NCBI GenBank assembly: GCA_000497125.2
Contig: CM035316.1
Span: 70,001-134,000 of the forward strand
DNA: 64,000 nucleotides
Source of the DNA: Spironucleus salmonicida
Taxonomy: Eukaryota; Fornicata; Diplomonadida; Hexamitidae
Direction: 5' to 3'
The notes beneath the pieces are model-generated. The model did no database searches, had not been told where the DNA came from, and was given only the letters and a program-made list of their open reading frames with translations. Both the position numbers and the translations under genes were made by a program. Of this stretch, positions 11,879-24,755 are shown piece by piece (within the stretch, counting starts at the first letter, position 1; each line of letters begins with the position of its first letter).

Positions 11879-13471
11879 TCACTTCAAAAAATTTTCTGTA
11901 ACATCTTCGCCTAAGAATATAGAAATTGTTATGCCATTTTTCACAATCTTAGGAGAGTCTTGGACTTCAGCTACTAATTCAACACAAGTTTAATTTTCTT
12001 CCTTAGGCCATAAAAATAACCATTCTGAATCCTTAGACGCTTAAATTCTCTCATGAAAGCTAACACCAGATACTAAATAACTTTTAACACTGAGTTTACC
12101 TAACATGAATTCTTTTAGTTCTTTATCCTTAAGAAATTTGTCCACTTATGGAGGAAGAACAATTTTTATTTCACAATTTAACTAAATAAGTAATACACCA
12201 AACGAAAGAATTGAATAAACATCATCAAGTGTAGTAGCTGGCCTCTAATTTACTGCCAAGTCGCTGATAATAATTTTTCTAGAAATTAATAAGCGTTATC
12301 TAGCATTTCTACGACAAACTTCAGTTAATGAATAATTTTCAAAATATTATTCTATATATTGCGGAAGCTGCGAATCAATTTAAATAATTTCTTCTTATTT
12401 TGGTTCAAATAAATAATTTTTTGCTTGTTTTAAATGGGAGCCTTACTTAATATAACTAGCTGAGATATCTATAAATTCACCAGAAATAATTGGAATACCA
12501 CATGTTAATGCTAAAAGAAAACGAGAAGTTGATCTAAGTCTATTAGTAAATAAGAAATTTATCTTCAAAGGATTCAAGTTATCCTATAATTATGAATACT
12601 GATTTAATATATGGCTTTATTATTCAGATATAGAAGTAGACCATACATATTAATCTGTTACAAGTATATCAGATAGTAATTCATTATAACTGAAATTAGA
12701 ATTCTCTAAAGGCTTTGGAATGATTATTTTAGGATTTTATTTTCTAAATTCTTCTATATCTAAGGCATCAGAAAACGATTCCTACTCTGCAAAAGAAACT
12801 GATTTCGAACAATTTTATTCATCTAAAATAGATGAAGGTTCAATACCATCGGAAACTAACATATTTTAAATTACAGAATCTTCTGAATTTTGTGTTTCTT
12901 TCACTAAATTTCCTTCACCATCACCATCAAATTTTTTGATTTTTTAAACTTTAACCTTCTTATCTTTAATTTATTACTTTTTTGCAGATTCTTTTGCTAC
13001 ATTAGCTTTCTTTTATGACTTTAAATTTATTTCAACTTTTTAAGAAGGTTCATTTATAGTTGTTGCCACTAATGTAACACTAAGATCTTATGTATTGTCA
13101 TCTTATGTAATATTTTAATACAATAACCTAATCTTATATATTATTTCTTTTGCTTTGATAATTATTATTAAGAATTTTCCTTACATATTTTCAAAAGTTT
13201 TTGATGACTATTGAAGTTAAAATATTTCCCCATCATGTTCAACAATACATCCATTTCTGGAAGTATCTGAGATAATAATGTTATTCCCTTCTAATTTAAT
13301 ATTTGCATGAGACGATGAGATTGATTGAGATTCTAAATAGATTAAAGAAGTATTATCTACAATCTTATGACTAAGAGTCGTATCTTTCGGTCTTCTCCCT
13401 ATTTTTATCTCAGGTTTAAGGCTATCTACCGTGTCAACTACAATATCATTTGAATATATTTTGCACTGCAT
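11879..13471 (-). CDS. FHA-domain protein with probable BRCT (nibrin-like)
   Basis: 530 residues. An N-terminal FHA domain covers about residues 20-85: EIKIGRRPKD (phosphopeptide loop), SISSSHANI (S-x-x-H), and ISDTSRNGCIVE (the D-x-S-x-N-G loop). After a Lys- and Ser-rich linker, residues near 310-340 read STSRFLLALTCGIPIISGEF, which fits the LA-x-G-x-P-I-V/I-S strand/helix of a BRCT domain. FHA followed by BRCT is the NBS1/nibrin layout, the Mre11-Rad50 partner in double-strand-break sensing. No C-terminal Mre11- or ATM-binding motif was identified, so nibrin is an inference. Ends in AAG-TGA. Confidence 0.7.
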
Positions 13472-13521
13472 TCAATATTAATAAAAATTATATTAAAATA
13501 TATAATATTTAAAATATTTAA

Positions 13522-15567
13522 ATGATTAAAAAATTATCAGAGATTTTGTTCGGTTAAAAAGTATATAAACAAAAATAGCTGGCTTATTTGGTCAAGTCAA
13601 ACATATCTATAATACCACAAATACCACCTATATTTTAAGAAATTGATCTAACATTTATAGCTAAACACTCCTTACGTATTATTCGAGCCCCAAGTGAGTT
13701 AGATCAAACAGTCTGTGATGTATTTAATGTTTAATAATTTAATATAGGATCATACTATGTAAATGGTCTCATATTCCTTGAACTTTTAAGAACACACGAA
13801 AAATTTAACATTAAGTAATTCAAATATTCGATAGGGTTACCTTATATTGATGAGCAGGTTATTGAACAAGTAAGTTCAGAATCAGAATTTGCAGAAATAT
13901 AAAATATAAAAGATATTCAAGAGCCAATGAAATGTACAGTTATTAACAATGATTTATCATAGATATATACTTAAGAAAGCTAACTAGCGAATTTAATAGA
14001 ACCTGGCACCAATATATTTGGAGAATATCATGTTTTTTAATTGCAAAAATGCTTAAATATATTAAAACTAAAAGACTGTTCAATTTGCTATTTAGTAGAT
14101 ATTTTAGACACACATGAACATTTATATACTACAAAGTTGTAAAATACTACTACTATTAAGCCCTTTGAGTATACTATACAAAATGAGAATTTATTATTAA
14201 AGATAAGATAGTTATTGTATCATGATGTTTAATAAAAATCATTCACGTAAAATGATACCGACATGGATACGATAATTAACACAATAATAAGTATACGCAC
14301 GTTATTAGAGTCAAATTCTAATATTTGGCCTGGTTAAAAATCATTATTATAATTGTCAGAAAAATATTCGGTTACATACGTTGATCAAAACATAATTTTT
14401 TATATCAATCATACTTTTAAAAATATATTTCCTATTTTATTGCCAATAAATTTTTAAATCTACTCATTCAGTAAATTTTTGTAGCTTTTATAGACTAATG
14501 GATAAAAAATATCGTAATTTGGTGTATAATAATTTCTTAAAGTATCAATTCCAACTTCATTAACAAAAGATCATTCAATAAGAAATGAATTTCACCAATT
14601 ACTAGATATGAATAACTTAGCCATTACAAAGCATCACATTTAAAAATTTAACGAAATTTTATAGAAGTTATTTAATATAGACATAATACCATACCCATTA
14701 ACATATTTCTATACATTTTCTTAATTTTACACTTAAAATTTATCAAAAATATAATAAATGAAAGCAATAGAATAAAATTCAGTATCTAGAACTGGCTAAT
14801 GTAAAAAGTTAACTAATTAATCTAGATACGATTTACAATTCGATAGACTATTATATTATTTAAATAATTTTTATAATCTTGAATTCAATAAATAAAATAA
14901 ACATATTAGTTCTATAACTTAGTTTGCTAGATTATTAGATGACTAATTTGGGAATACTTAAGGAAATATAGCTTTGGAGAATTAGGGAATAAATATAGCA
15001 TAAGTATTAAAGCGAGCAGAAACTATATATTATAATGAATATAAAATTAAAGGCCATTATTAACCATTAATCACTAGTATGATTAGTAAAATTTTTACAG
15101 ATTTCACATTTGTTGGTAGCTAAAGGTCGGCAAACCTTTTATTGTAGATTTAGAATATTTTTCAATCCAATAAAATTATCTACCAGTTATTCAACGATAG
15201 CCTTTTTAAATGGTTTAAAGTTAAAGAAACTATTTTCCCCCTTTTCTTTTTATATTCTTTATTTTTAGAATTAAAACAAAACTCTTTAATTTTAAAGGAT
15301 ATTATCGAATCATAACAGTAAATAGATGAGTTTAATTTAGTTTTATAGGAATAATTAGACGATGAAACTATTGTTTTAAAAAATGTAGACGATTTAGTTA
15401 ATTTTTACAAAACAGGAAAAGCAAGATATATGCAATTGTAAGGTGGTATTAGATATAATTTAATAATGAATAAAAATCTGTTACAGGATGAGGTATTCGA
15501 ATTTTTTTGTTAATAAGAATATGACTGGAAAACATTTATAGGTAAAAAATGTGATAAAAACTACTGA
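13522..15567 (+). CDS. large unknown protein, 681 aa
   Basis: MIKKLSEILFGQKVYKQKQL to WKTFIGKKCDKNY. Mostly helical with many aromatic residues and long Leu/Ile/Phe stretches (ETIFPLFFLYSLFLELKQ), suggesting a helical-repeat or vesicle-tethering fold. I considered a gamma-tubulin-complex (Spc97/98) or COG-type subunit but saw no diagnostic motif. Divergent from the FHA gene (50 bp) and 44 bp before the repeat gene. Very rich in TAR Gln codons. Confidence 0.7.
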
Positions 15568-15611
15568 GTATATTATTTGATTATTAATATATATTTTTAA
15601 TAAATTAATAA

Positions 15612-18600
15612 ATGTTTGATGATCCTGAGATACATTATTTACTCTAAAAAGCTAAATAAATTCGACAGCCTTCAAATTTTCACAGCAATTTATCATTAAA
15701 AGTATAGGAATAAGCTTATAAATAAAACTAGGTGCTTAAATCTAATCAAGATAAATTTGATGAGCTTTAGAAAGTTAATAATTATCAATAATAATAAATT
15801 TAGCAATAAAATTAAACTTTATAGTAGCAAAAAATAAGTATTTAAAATTTAACTGAATCAGTTGTGGATATTAAATCAAAATATTAGTTAATTTTATCAG
15901 AGAATGATTAAAAATCTTAGGTGTATACAGAGTGCGTGCAGTCATTGATGATTCTATAAGTAGAATATTAAAATTATTAGTAATCCATAGTTAATCTTGA
16001 AGAACAAAGGAAATAGATTTAATCCTAGTTTTCAATTATGTATTAGAATTTAAAGTCATAGTTTTATAAACTATAAAAAAATTATATTACTAATAAGTCA
16101 TAAAATAATACTATTAGTGAATAATTATAGGATTAGATATTTAGAAACGATTTGTTAGAAAAAAATAACGATATTCTAAAAGATGAAAATTAATAATTAC
16201 ATAATTCATATATTTAGGTGTAATATTAATTAAAAGAGACATATTAAAAAATTGATACTCCTTTATAGCTAGAAGACGAAACCTCTTAAATAAAGAATTT
16301 AAATAATTAGATAATATTTTTAAAACAATAAGTTGAAGACTAAGATATTTTGCGATAATAAAGTATGCACGAATAAAATAATTTATTATAATCTTAAGTT
16401 ATAGATTATTTATAAGAACTTCGTTTATAATAAATTCAGATAATCGAATATACAAAAAGACATGAAAATTTATGTCTATTTGAAGAAGATTATTAACTTT
16501 TATAAGAATAATACTAACAACTTATCATTCAGCGAGACGAACTTTAAAAGCAGCTAGAGGTAAGGGGCAGCGCTAGCCAGGAATATTCGGAAGGCGGGAG
16601 AGGCAGCGAGAAAGATTCCATTATCGCCGGGCTCCAGGCAGATGTGGAACTGATAAGTGCAGAAGCAGGTAGAATGGAGCAGCAGCTCCTTGAATAGACT
16701 CAGACTCTAGACTAAGTACAGATAGCCCTCTAGACTGCCCAGCAGGACAATTCTCAGCTGGCCGAGATGCTATAGGCCTCCCAAGAATAGGCGAAGACGG
16801 CTGAAGAGTATAAGGCAAGATGCATAGTTTTGCCGGCAGAAGCTAGAGATTTATACTTATTCTAGTAGAGTACCAGCAACGGGGAAGTCAGCCTAGTCAA
16901 ACTTACCCAACTCAGCGAGAGAGTCAGCCATCAGGAACAACTTCAGTAAGAACTAGCACTAGTGCAGCTGGATAAGCATACCCTGGAAGTAGAGCTAGCC
17001 AAAACTATTGCCGAGCATAATTAACTTTAAAAGCAGCTAGAGGTAAGGGGCAGCGCTAGCCAGGAATATTCGGAAGGCGGGAGAGGCAGCGAGAAAGATT
17101 CCATTATCGCCGGGCTCCAGGCAGATGTGGAACTGATAAGTGCCGAAGCAGGTAGAATGGAGCAGCAGCTCCTTGAATAGACTCAGACTCTAGACTAAGT
17201 ACAGATAGCCCTCTAGACTGCCCAGCAGGACAATTCTCAGCTGGCCGAGATGCTATAGGCCTCCCAAGAATAGGCGAAGACGGCTGAAGAGTATAAGGCA
17301 AGATGCATAGTTTTGCCGGCAGAAGCTAGAGATTTATACTTATTCTAGTAGAGTACCAGCAACGGGGAAGTCAGCCTAGTCAAACTTACCCAACTCAGCG
17401 AGAGAGTCAGCCATCAGGAACAACTTCAGTAAGAACTAGCACTAGTGCAGCTGGATAAGCATACCCTGGAAGTAGAGCTAGCCAAAACTATTGCCGAGCA
17501 TAATTAACTTTAAAAGCAGCTAGAGGTAAGGGGCAGCGCTAGCCAGGAATATTCGGAAGGCGGGAGAGGCAGCGAGAAAGATTCCATTATCGCCGGGCTC
17601 CAGGCAGATGTGGAACTGATAAGTGCAGAAGCAGGTAGAATGGAGCAGCAGCTCCTTGAATAGACTCAGACTCTAGACTAAGTACAGATAGCCCTCTAGA
17701 CTGCCCAGCAGGACAATTCTCAGCTGGCCGAGATGCTATAGGCCTCCCAAGAATAGGCGAAGACGGCTGAAGAGTATAAGGCAAGATGCATAGTTTTGCC
17801 GGCAGAAGCTAGAGATTTATACTTATTCTAGTAGAGTACCAGCAACGGGGAAGTCAGCCTAGTCAAACTTACCCAACTCAGCGAGAGAGTCAGCCATCAG
17901 GAACAACTTCAGTAAGAACTAGCACTAGTGCAGCTGGATAAGCATACCCTGGAAGTAGAGCTAGCCAAAACTATTGCCGAGCATAATTAACTTTAAAAGC
18001 AGCTAGAGGTAAGGGGCAGCGCTAGCCAGGAATATTCGGAAGGCGGGAGAGGCAGCGAGAAAGATTCCATTATCGCCGGGCTCCAGGCAGATGTGGAACT
18101 GATAAGTGCAGAAGCAGGTAGAATGGAGCAGCAGCTCCTTGAATAGACTCAGACTCTAGACTAAGTACAGATAGCCCTCTAGACTGCCCAGCAGGACAAT
18201 TCTCAGCTGGCCGAGATGCTATAGGCCTCCCAAGAATAGGCGAAGACGGCTGAAGAGTATAAGGCAAGATGCATAGTTTTGCCGGCAGAAGCTAGAGATG
18301 TATACTTATTCTAGTAGAGTACCAGCAACGGGGAAGTCAGCCTAGTCAAACTTACCCAACTCAGCGAGAGAGTCAGCCATCAGGAACAACTTCAGTAAGA
18401 ACTAGCACTAGTGCAGCTGGATAAGCATACCCTGGAAGTAGAGCTAGCCAAAACTATTGCCGAGCATAATTAACTTTAAAAGCAGCTAGAGGTAAGGGGC
18501 AGCGCTAGCCAGGAATATTCGGAAGGCGGGAGAGGCAGCGAGAAAGATTCCATTATCGCCGGGCTCCAGGCAGATGTGGAACTGATAAGTGCCGAAGCAG

Positions 18601-19292
18601 GTAGAATGGAGCAGCAGCTCCTTGAATAGACTCAGACTCTAGACTAAGTACAGATAGCCCTCTAGACTGCCCAGCAGGACAATTCTCAGCTGGCCGAGAT
18701 GCTATAGGCCTCCCAAGAATAGGCGAAGACAAATGGTTTGAAATAGTGTGTTACATGTAAAATCAATCTTGATAAAATCTAGAAACTAAAAATAGATAGA
18801 AAAGAATTAACTAAAATAATATAACAATTTTAAATTCTATTGAAGGAGAATACTATTATTAAAAATGAACAATTATTAGATGATGTTTATAAACCAGGGT
18901 TTGATGTCAATTAAAAATTTTCTATTGATTAATTTACGAAATTTTTATATTACTCCAAAGACTAAGAGAAATAATAAATAAACTATTTATCAAGTAGTAT
19001 TCATTCTTCTCATTAAAAATATTAAGAACAAAAGCAACTCAATATAAAGCTTAGAACATACATTGATTTGTAAAAACAGCAAATACAAAATTAAGATTCT
19101 TAGTTAGAATAATATAACAGTACTGCGAGTTTAAAAGTTTCTTTTATTGAAAAGCCAGAGATTATTAATAGTAGCTAAAATATTAATTTGTAGAGTTAGT
19201 AAAGCGATTTGAATAATAATTTTAAAGAGTATAATGGTAGTTAAATTATATCCAGTCCTATATTACAAGAAATTTAAAAAGAAATACAATGA
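15612..19292 (+). CDS. giant coiled-coil protein with 161-residue tandem repeats
   Basis: 1226 residues in one frame. Residues 1-310 are an AT-rich, Gln-rich coiled coil. About residues 311-1040 are 4.5 copies of a 161-residue unit (LQADVELISAEAGRMEQQLL ... LAKTIAEHNQLQKQLEVRG) with classic heptads. The C-terminal 185 residues return to AT-rich, Asn/Gln-rich coiled coil containing a VTCK segment. The 483-bp period is a multiple of three, so copy-number change keeps the frame. Likely a fibrous cytoskeletal or basal-body-linked protein by structure. Q is encoded by both TAR and CAR codons within the repeats, so they are native to this code. Confidence 0.85.
16540..18730 (+). repeat. 483-bp GC-rich tandem repeat, 4.5 copies
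   Basis: Unit starts at 16540, 17023, 17506, 17989 and 18472; the last copy stops after 259 bp. Copies are nearly identical. The differences seen are a silent A/C change (A at 16661, 17627 and 18110; C at 17144 and 18593) and T to G at 18300 (Leu to Val, copy 4). A sampled 60-nt stretch is 53% G+C, against strongly AT-rich flanks. The array is wholly coding and in frame. Near-identity implies recent amplification or ongoing homogenisation. Confidence 0.97.
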
Positions 19293-19987
19293 ATTAAATA
19301 TTTGATTAATAGGTTATAATAAAATACATGTTTTAATAATATTTATTTAACATAATTAATAATATAATTATTCTTTATACAGATTCGTTAATAAACTGTA
19401 TTATATCATTTAATTTTAAGCAGAAATAACATATCTGTATGGGTTTTCTGATTATACTATTAATTTTTAGATATATATTTATATTGTGATGATAATTTTT
19501 TTAATAATGATTAAACTAGAGATAATTGTATTATACTATAGGTGAGAATGTAATCAATAAATGTTAATAAGAGTAACTTAAATTTTAATTAATACTTTAA
19601 ATAAGCATGGTGTAAGATTTTTTATTGATTAATTTTTATATTATTTTAATTAATACTTATTTAGACTATATAGTAAATATAATATACTAAAGCTGATACT
19701 GCAATCTATTATTTTTAGTTTAAAATTAAGAGCTAGCAAATATATGAACATTTTAATACTATACCCAAAGATAATTGTTGATTGTTACTATTTTAATTTT
19801 TATATAAATTAAAGTTGTACCATATAAATAATAATCACAAACCTTTATTAAAATATGAAAAACTATTTAACAGCACACCAAATTTATCAGCATACTATTT
19901 AATTGCAATTCATTTTAAGCAAACAAACTATATTATGAATATTATATAATATTATAAGTATTAATATTATTTGAATTTTCGATCTTA
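19293..19987. other. AT-rich gene desert, 0.7 kb
   Basis: No protein-like frame on either strand, no tRNA fold and no obvious tandem repeat. It lies between two plus-strand genes and is more than ten times the usual tandem spacer. It immediately follows the repeat-bearing gene. Content unknown. Confidence 0.6.
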
Positions 19988-22852
19988 ATGAAAAATCCTG
20001 AGTCTTATCTAAAGTTGCATCCTGAGATCAAAACGTTAATTACAATCTTTACATAAGAATGTATATATTTTTAACCTCAATCAATACAAGAATTTGGCAA
20101 GTAATTTTTTAAAAATCAAGAAATATAAAGTTTTGTAGCTTAAAATTTTGGATTTTAAACTTCAGATGCCCATGTTTCTTCTTAAATGAATTTGTAATTA
20201 AAATAAACACTTGAATCATAACGTTTAAAAACAAAAAATATTGAAGCTAGTCATATGAATGAAATGATTGAAGAATTTGCAAATGTAAGTAGTAATAGTG
20301 TAAAAACTGATAGTTTTAGAAATACAAGAGTTAGTGCTTAAATTTAGATATAGCCTATTAGATGTAATTCAGTGAAAAATGTCCCTAATTAGGAAAAAAT
20401 TACTGGAAATTCTAGCTAATAGATTATGAAAAACATTTATAAACATTCTTAAAATAGAAATCCGCAATGTCAAAGTGAAATTGCATAGAATATAATTCAA
20501 TTTTAAGACGATATTTAGATTGACTAAGTAAATACTGACGAATACAATCATAACTCACTAGAGTATGGTAATAACCAAAATTAACAATATAATGACATTA
20601 ATACATAGGTATATGACGAATAACATTCGAATAACTAAAAGATAAAAGAATTAAATAATACAGTTATAGACGAAGATGAGCACCCTTAAGTGGATATCCA
20701 TGAATCCTTCAGCAATGATTAGGTTTTACCTGAAGATATTGCTCCAATTGTATCAATTACACAACAAATGAGAATGACTGATGCTAAAGTAAAAATGAAT
20801 TAATTGTCAGAATTCGCGCATAAAGCTTTCTCATTTGCACGATTGAAAGATTTAGGAAATGTATTTTTGATCTAAAGCCCTCTAAAAGACTAATTTATGA
20901 ATTTCACATAGCTTGCAAGTATGGCAACATTTTCTACAGCATTTCCTAGAGCTTTACGAATTGCACCAGGGAATAATTTGGATTATCGACAATATAATGA
21001 ATTCACTTTTTTGTTTTCGCCACATATTCATGGTGTAAGTTATTTGGAATTATTAAGTGGTGTTGAGAAATTATAAAGTTATATTTCCACTATTTTTGTT
21101 TGTACTAATATATAAGAATCGTTAAATTTGAATACTAGCGTTGAAATGCGTTACTTTGAAGGATTGGGAAAGAATATTCGTTATTTATCATCTAAGTATA
21201 ATATGTTCAATAAACATTTTTATAAATATTTACCTGTTTTAGTTAAAGGAAATTATAAATCATAATAAGTTGAGGATTTTTGTGTTATTTTTGTAAGTTT
21301 TGTTCCACCAGTTTATTATGAGAGAGAAATAATTTTATCAGATAATTTATAAGAAATGGAAGGAGATGAAGAATAATTACGTAAAGTAAATAAATTATAA
21401 ATCTTTGAGGAAAAGCAATCTGTAGATATATTACCACTCAACTGTAAATTTTATGAAAGCATATTTATCGAAACATAAGAGATGCTTAGAGAGTTGGGAA
21501 TTAAAATGGACAAGAATATTAAATTTGTATATTTAACTAGTTAAAGGTTAACTAATTTTGATTAAAAATCTTATAGAATATAAAAAGAATTTTTTGATAT
21601 GAATATGAAATATGATAATCCTAATACTGAATTTTACTTTGATAATATTATAAATTCGATGGATAATCGAGAATCTTAAAATTACGAAGAGAGCAAAATT
21701 TAATAATTATAATTACATAATATAAGGAATTTTAAAAACTAAATGATATAGATGATTAGTTTCAAAAATATGGTTATTGCTGATGAATCATTGCTTACAA
21801 ATTCCATTAATTAAATTGATGTTAAAGATGTTAAATATATGGAACCATTAATGATTTTTATAGACTAATGTTTAAAATTAAGTAGTGGGTGTGGTATGGT
21901 TTAAGATTAAATTTAAATAACATCATTTAAGCTATTTAATTCACATTTTATACGTAGATTAAATTTAAATATTATACACGACGCTTCATTAGTATATATT
22001 ACAAATGTATTGAAAAATTAAATAATATCTAGATATAAATCATAGCTTGTACCTTTAAATAGAATAGTAAACAAAATATCTTAATTATGTTTTTGTTTTT
22101 CCCATAAAACATTAGTTGGACATGGTCCATTATTCGACTGTGTGGATATTTAGCATGGATTAGATTGCAAAGTTAAATGTTAATGTACTAGAAAGGATAT
22201 TAATAGTTCTATTATTTATGTAGATTAAATCTCAGAAGAAAATATAAAATAATTTTTACCTGGATGCGCTGATGAAAAACTTGGAAAATTATTTATGTGC
22301 TAAATTCCTCTTCGAGTATTATTAAAGTCATTCATTTATCATTATACGAATAATGTATTTGGAAGTATTTTTAACCATACAGGGCCGTCTTTTATATATT
22401 ATACTGGTATTGGTTTAAATTATAACTCGGAATAACCAGAAAAATCATATCTATTTGACTAATATGCTTATAAAGCAGATATTTTACGTTAGTTTCAATA
22501 TCAAAATATAGATGGAAACCTTTTGTCAAATATATTTTTACATAAAGAGAAGTACTCAACTCCCTCGAATAAATCTGCAGAATTAGCTCGATTAACTACT
22601 GAATAACTTGATGAACATATATTCCTTATATTAGATAATGGGTGCTTCGAACCTTGTGGGATAGTATAAACAATTAAAAGGTATACTACTGTCGTCTTTG
22701 ATCGGCTGGGGCATCTTAGCGAAGTATTAAAAGAACAAATATCAGATGGTGTTAGTGCTTAAATAGACCTAGACTAGTGTTTCCCTGCATGCCTAGTTAG
22801 CGACTTTAATAGTGTTTAGCATTTACTTTTACAATAAAGATTAGATAAGTGA
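19988..22852 (+). CDS. large unknown protein, 954 aa
   Basis: MKNPESYLKLHPEIKTLITI to HLLLQQRLDK, ending in AAG-TGA. The first 260 residues are low-complexity, rich in Asn, Gln, Glu and Asp. From about residue 265 it becomes globular, with alternating hydrophobic strands and helices (SEFAHKAFSFARLKDLGNVF; YNEFTFLFSPHIHGVSYLEL; DFCVIFVSFVPPVYYEREI). A Cys-rich patch near residue 720 (LCFCFSHK ... DCVDIQHGLDCKVKCQCT) could bind metal. The C-terminus holds ILDNGCFEPCGIVQTIKRYT. I cannot place it in a family; DENN/longin-like folds were considered without support. Confidence 0.7.
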
Positions 22853-22890
22853 GATTTTATATAATACTATAGCCATTATGTTTCAACAAA

Positions 22891-23520
22891 ATGACTTCAT
22901 CTTCAGAACTAGAAATTAATTTGACTCACTTAAAGGATCTATTTACAAAAATCACAGATAATTATTAGAAATATACAACAATTGATTAATTTAACCATAC
23001 ACAATCTTGGTTTTACTCACCAGAGCTTTCAATCCCACCTTCAGAGAATGAGAAATCATAAAACTTCAGAACTAGCTTCGATCTTTAAAATCGAATAGAT
23101 GCCGCAGAAACTAAATTTTCTCAGAACACTAACGGGTCATAAAAAGAAGTTATTGAAAGAGAGCTCAGCTCAATTAGACGTGACGTAGATCCGTAATAGG
23201 CAGAATAAGAGCTAGTTATTTAAAAAGAATGGGAAGAACTGGTGAAAATACGCACATAGCAATACTAAGATTTCATACAGATTTGCAACATAACAAGAAT
23301 TCCTCTAGAAGGCGCTGAAACGGCACAAACACAACAAGGTGTCAGAAAATATCGATAGGACGTTGTGGATTTCGTTAAAAAGCTTGAATTCAACAAAATT
23401 GATAATAACGTAGGAAAGCTCTAAATTACCGAATCGCCGGTCCCTCCTTTCATTAATAAGACTTTTAGACCACAGATACATGCAATTGAGCCAATCGACG
23501 TGGCGGGTTACTTCAAGTGA
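22891..23520 (+). CDS. unknown helical protein, 209 aa
   Basis: MTSSSELEINLTHLKDLFTK to IEPIDVAGYFK, ending AAG-TGA. Mostly helical with a charged central region (KEVIERELSSIRRDVDPQQA; QKEWEELVKIRTQQYQDFIQ) and a Pro-containing tail. Start after CAACAAA. No recognised domain. Convergent with the Sec20-like gene, with 10 bp between stops. Confidence 0.75.
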
Positions 23521-23530
23521 CAAATTCAAC

Positions 23531-24016
23531 TCATTTTATCCACCTGAAAACGCGCCTGAAAACGATCCAGAAGCTGCTCGCCACAAAGACGCAGAAAAGA
23601 CCTGTGGTCAGCATCCGGTCTCGCTATTCGATGAAGCGAACACCCTTCGTCACTTGCTTGCCCTGGTCTGCGAAAGCCGAAATTCTGTCTGCAGACACTC
23701 CAATTGCCTGCAAATTAGACGTTTGAGATGCGATTTCGGTGAGTGCGAGCTCTGCGCGAGCGTTTTCCTAGCGCAAATTCTACTGGATATCCTTCAGAAC
23801 ATCGATAATGTCCAAATTTGAGGTTATCTAGAACTGTTTAAACTTGATCTGCTGGGCTTGCTTGAAACGTGCCTAGAGAACCTTAAAAAGGGCAGGGGAG
23901 ATGTTGTGCAGGCGCTGAGACTGGGATTCAATTTAACTGGATGCGGCAATGAGTTCACTTTCAGTGTTAAATTGAGAAGTTTCGAACTTGGCGATTAGAG
24001 TTTCGAAGGCCTGCAT
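23531..24016 (-). CDS. tail-anchored SNARE-like protein (Sec20/BNIP1 type)
   Basis: 161 residues: helical cytosolic part, a SNARE-like helix at about residues 72-132 (ENARAELALTEIASQTSNLQ; SADRISAFADQGKQVTKGVR), then a single C-terminal membrane segment (residues 137-153, TTGLFCVFVASSFWIVF) and a short basic tail. Size, layout and the S-x-x-I-x-x-F-x-D-Q-G pattern fit Sec20/BNIP1 Qb-SNAREs of Golgi-to-ER traffic, but the similarity is weak and another tail-anchored SNARE is possible. The gene is clearly more GC-rich than its neighbours and encodes Gln mostly with CAR (about 13 CAR, 6 TAR). Confidence 0.55.
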
Positions 24017-24057
24017 TTTATTTAAATATATATCATAATATAATATACAAAATATCC

Positions 24058-24684
24058 TCAGCAGCATCCTTGCTTTTTGGTAGCAGCACTATCAACTTCG
24101 CTATCCGCTTTGACTTCCACTTTCTAGATTGGGCTAGCCGATTGAATTTAAAAGTCACCCTTCTTCGCATCCTGGACCTGCGAACCTTCGCAGAGAATGG
24201 CTATCATTTTCTCAAAAGCGGCCTTTATACCTTCGTTATTTTTAGCGGACACCTCTAAAAAGAGCATCTAATTTGAATCAGCATATGATTAGGCCTCTTC
24301 TGTTGGGACCTACTTCTCCAAATCAGCTTTATTTCCTATTAAAATCAAGTTTGCAGAATCTGCTGCAGATTTCGCCTACTTGATCCATTTTTAAACATTA
24401 TCAAAAGATTGTTTGGATGAAACGTCATACACTATAAAAACAGCATGCGCGCCTCTAAAATACGTAGTTGATACTGATTGATATTTTTCTTCGCCAGCAG
24501 TATCCCATAATTACAATGTTACTGTTAAATTATCATATTTTGATTGGTGAGTGTAAAAATCAACACCAATTGTGGCAGTATGGTCATTGGTGAATTCTTC
24601 ACCGCGATATACCTTTAAAATGGCAGATTTTCCCACCGAACAATCACCGATAACTACAAATTTAAAAAGTTTTCGTTAAGACAT
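24058..24684 (-). CDS. Rab-family small GTPase
   Basis: 208 residues. P-loop GDCSVGKS (13-20), switch I TNDHTATIGVDFY (T38 and T40 available for Mg), WDTAGEE (60-66), GNKADL (118-122), EVSAKNNEG, and a C-terminal GCC prenylation motif directly before TGA. Rab family is certain from the Rab-type FVVIGDCSVGKS / IGVDFY / YYRGAH-like segments; the subfamily is not assigned. The residue after DTAG, normally the catalytic Gln, is Glu (E65, codon GAA), which should slow intrinsic GTP hydrolysis. It functions in vesicle traffic on membranes. The complete, intron-free frame ending GCC is strong evidence for UAR=Gln and TGA=stop. Confidence 0.97.
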
Positions 24685-24755
24685 ATTTCAAATATAAACT
24701 TATTTCGAGTATATAATATCCATGTATAATAATTAATATATAAATCACAAGTAAA

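Noticed and set aside
16621-18267. Four identical 65-aa minus-strand frames (MPYTLQPSSPILGR...)
   Set aside because: Antisense shadows of the tandem coding repeat; they recur only because the repeat does, and have no start context.
23480-23821. 113-aa plus-strand frame
   Set aside because: Antisense to the Sec20-like gene, which has normal spacing, a TM tail and TGA stop; open only because the region is GC-richer.
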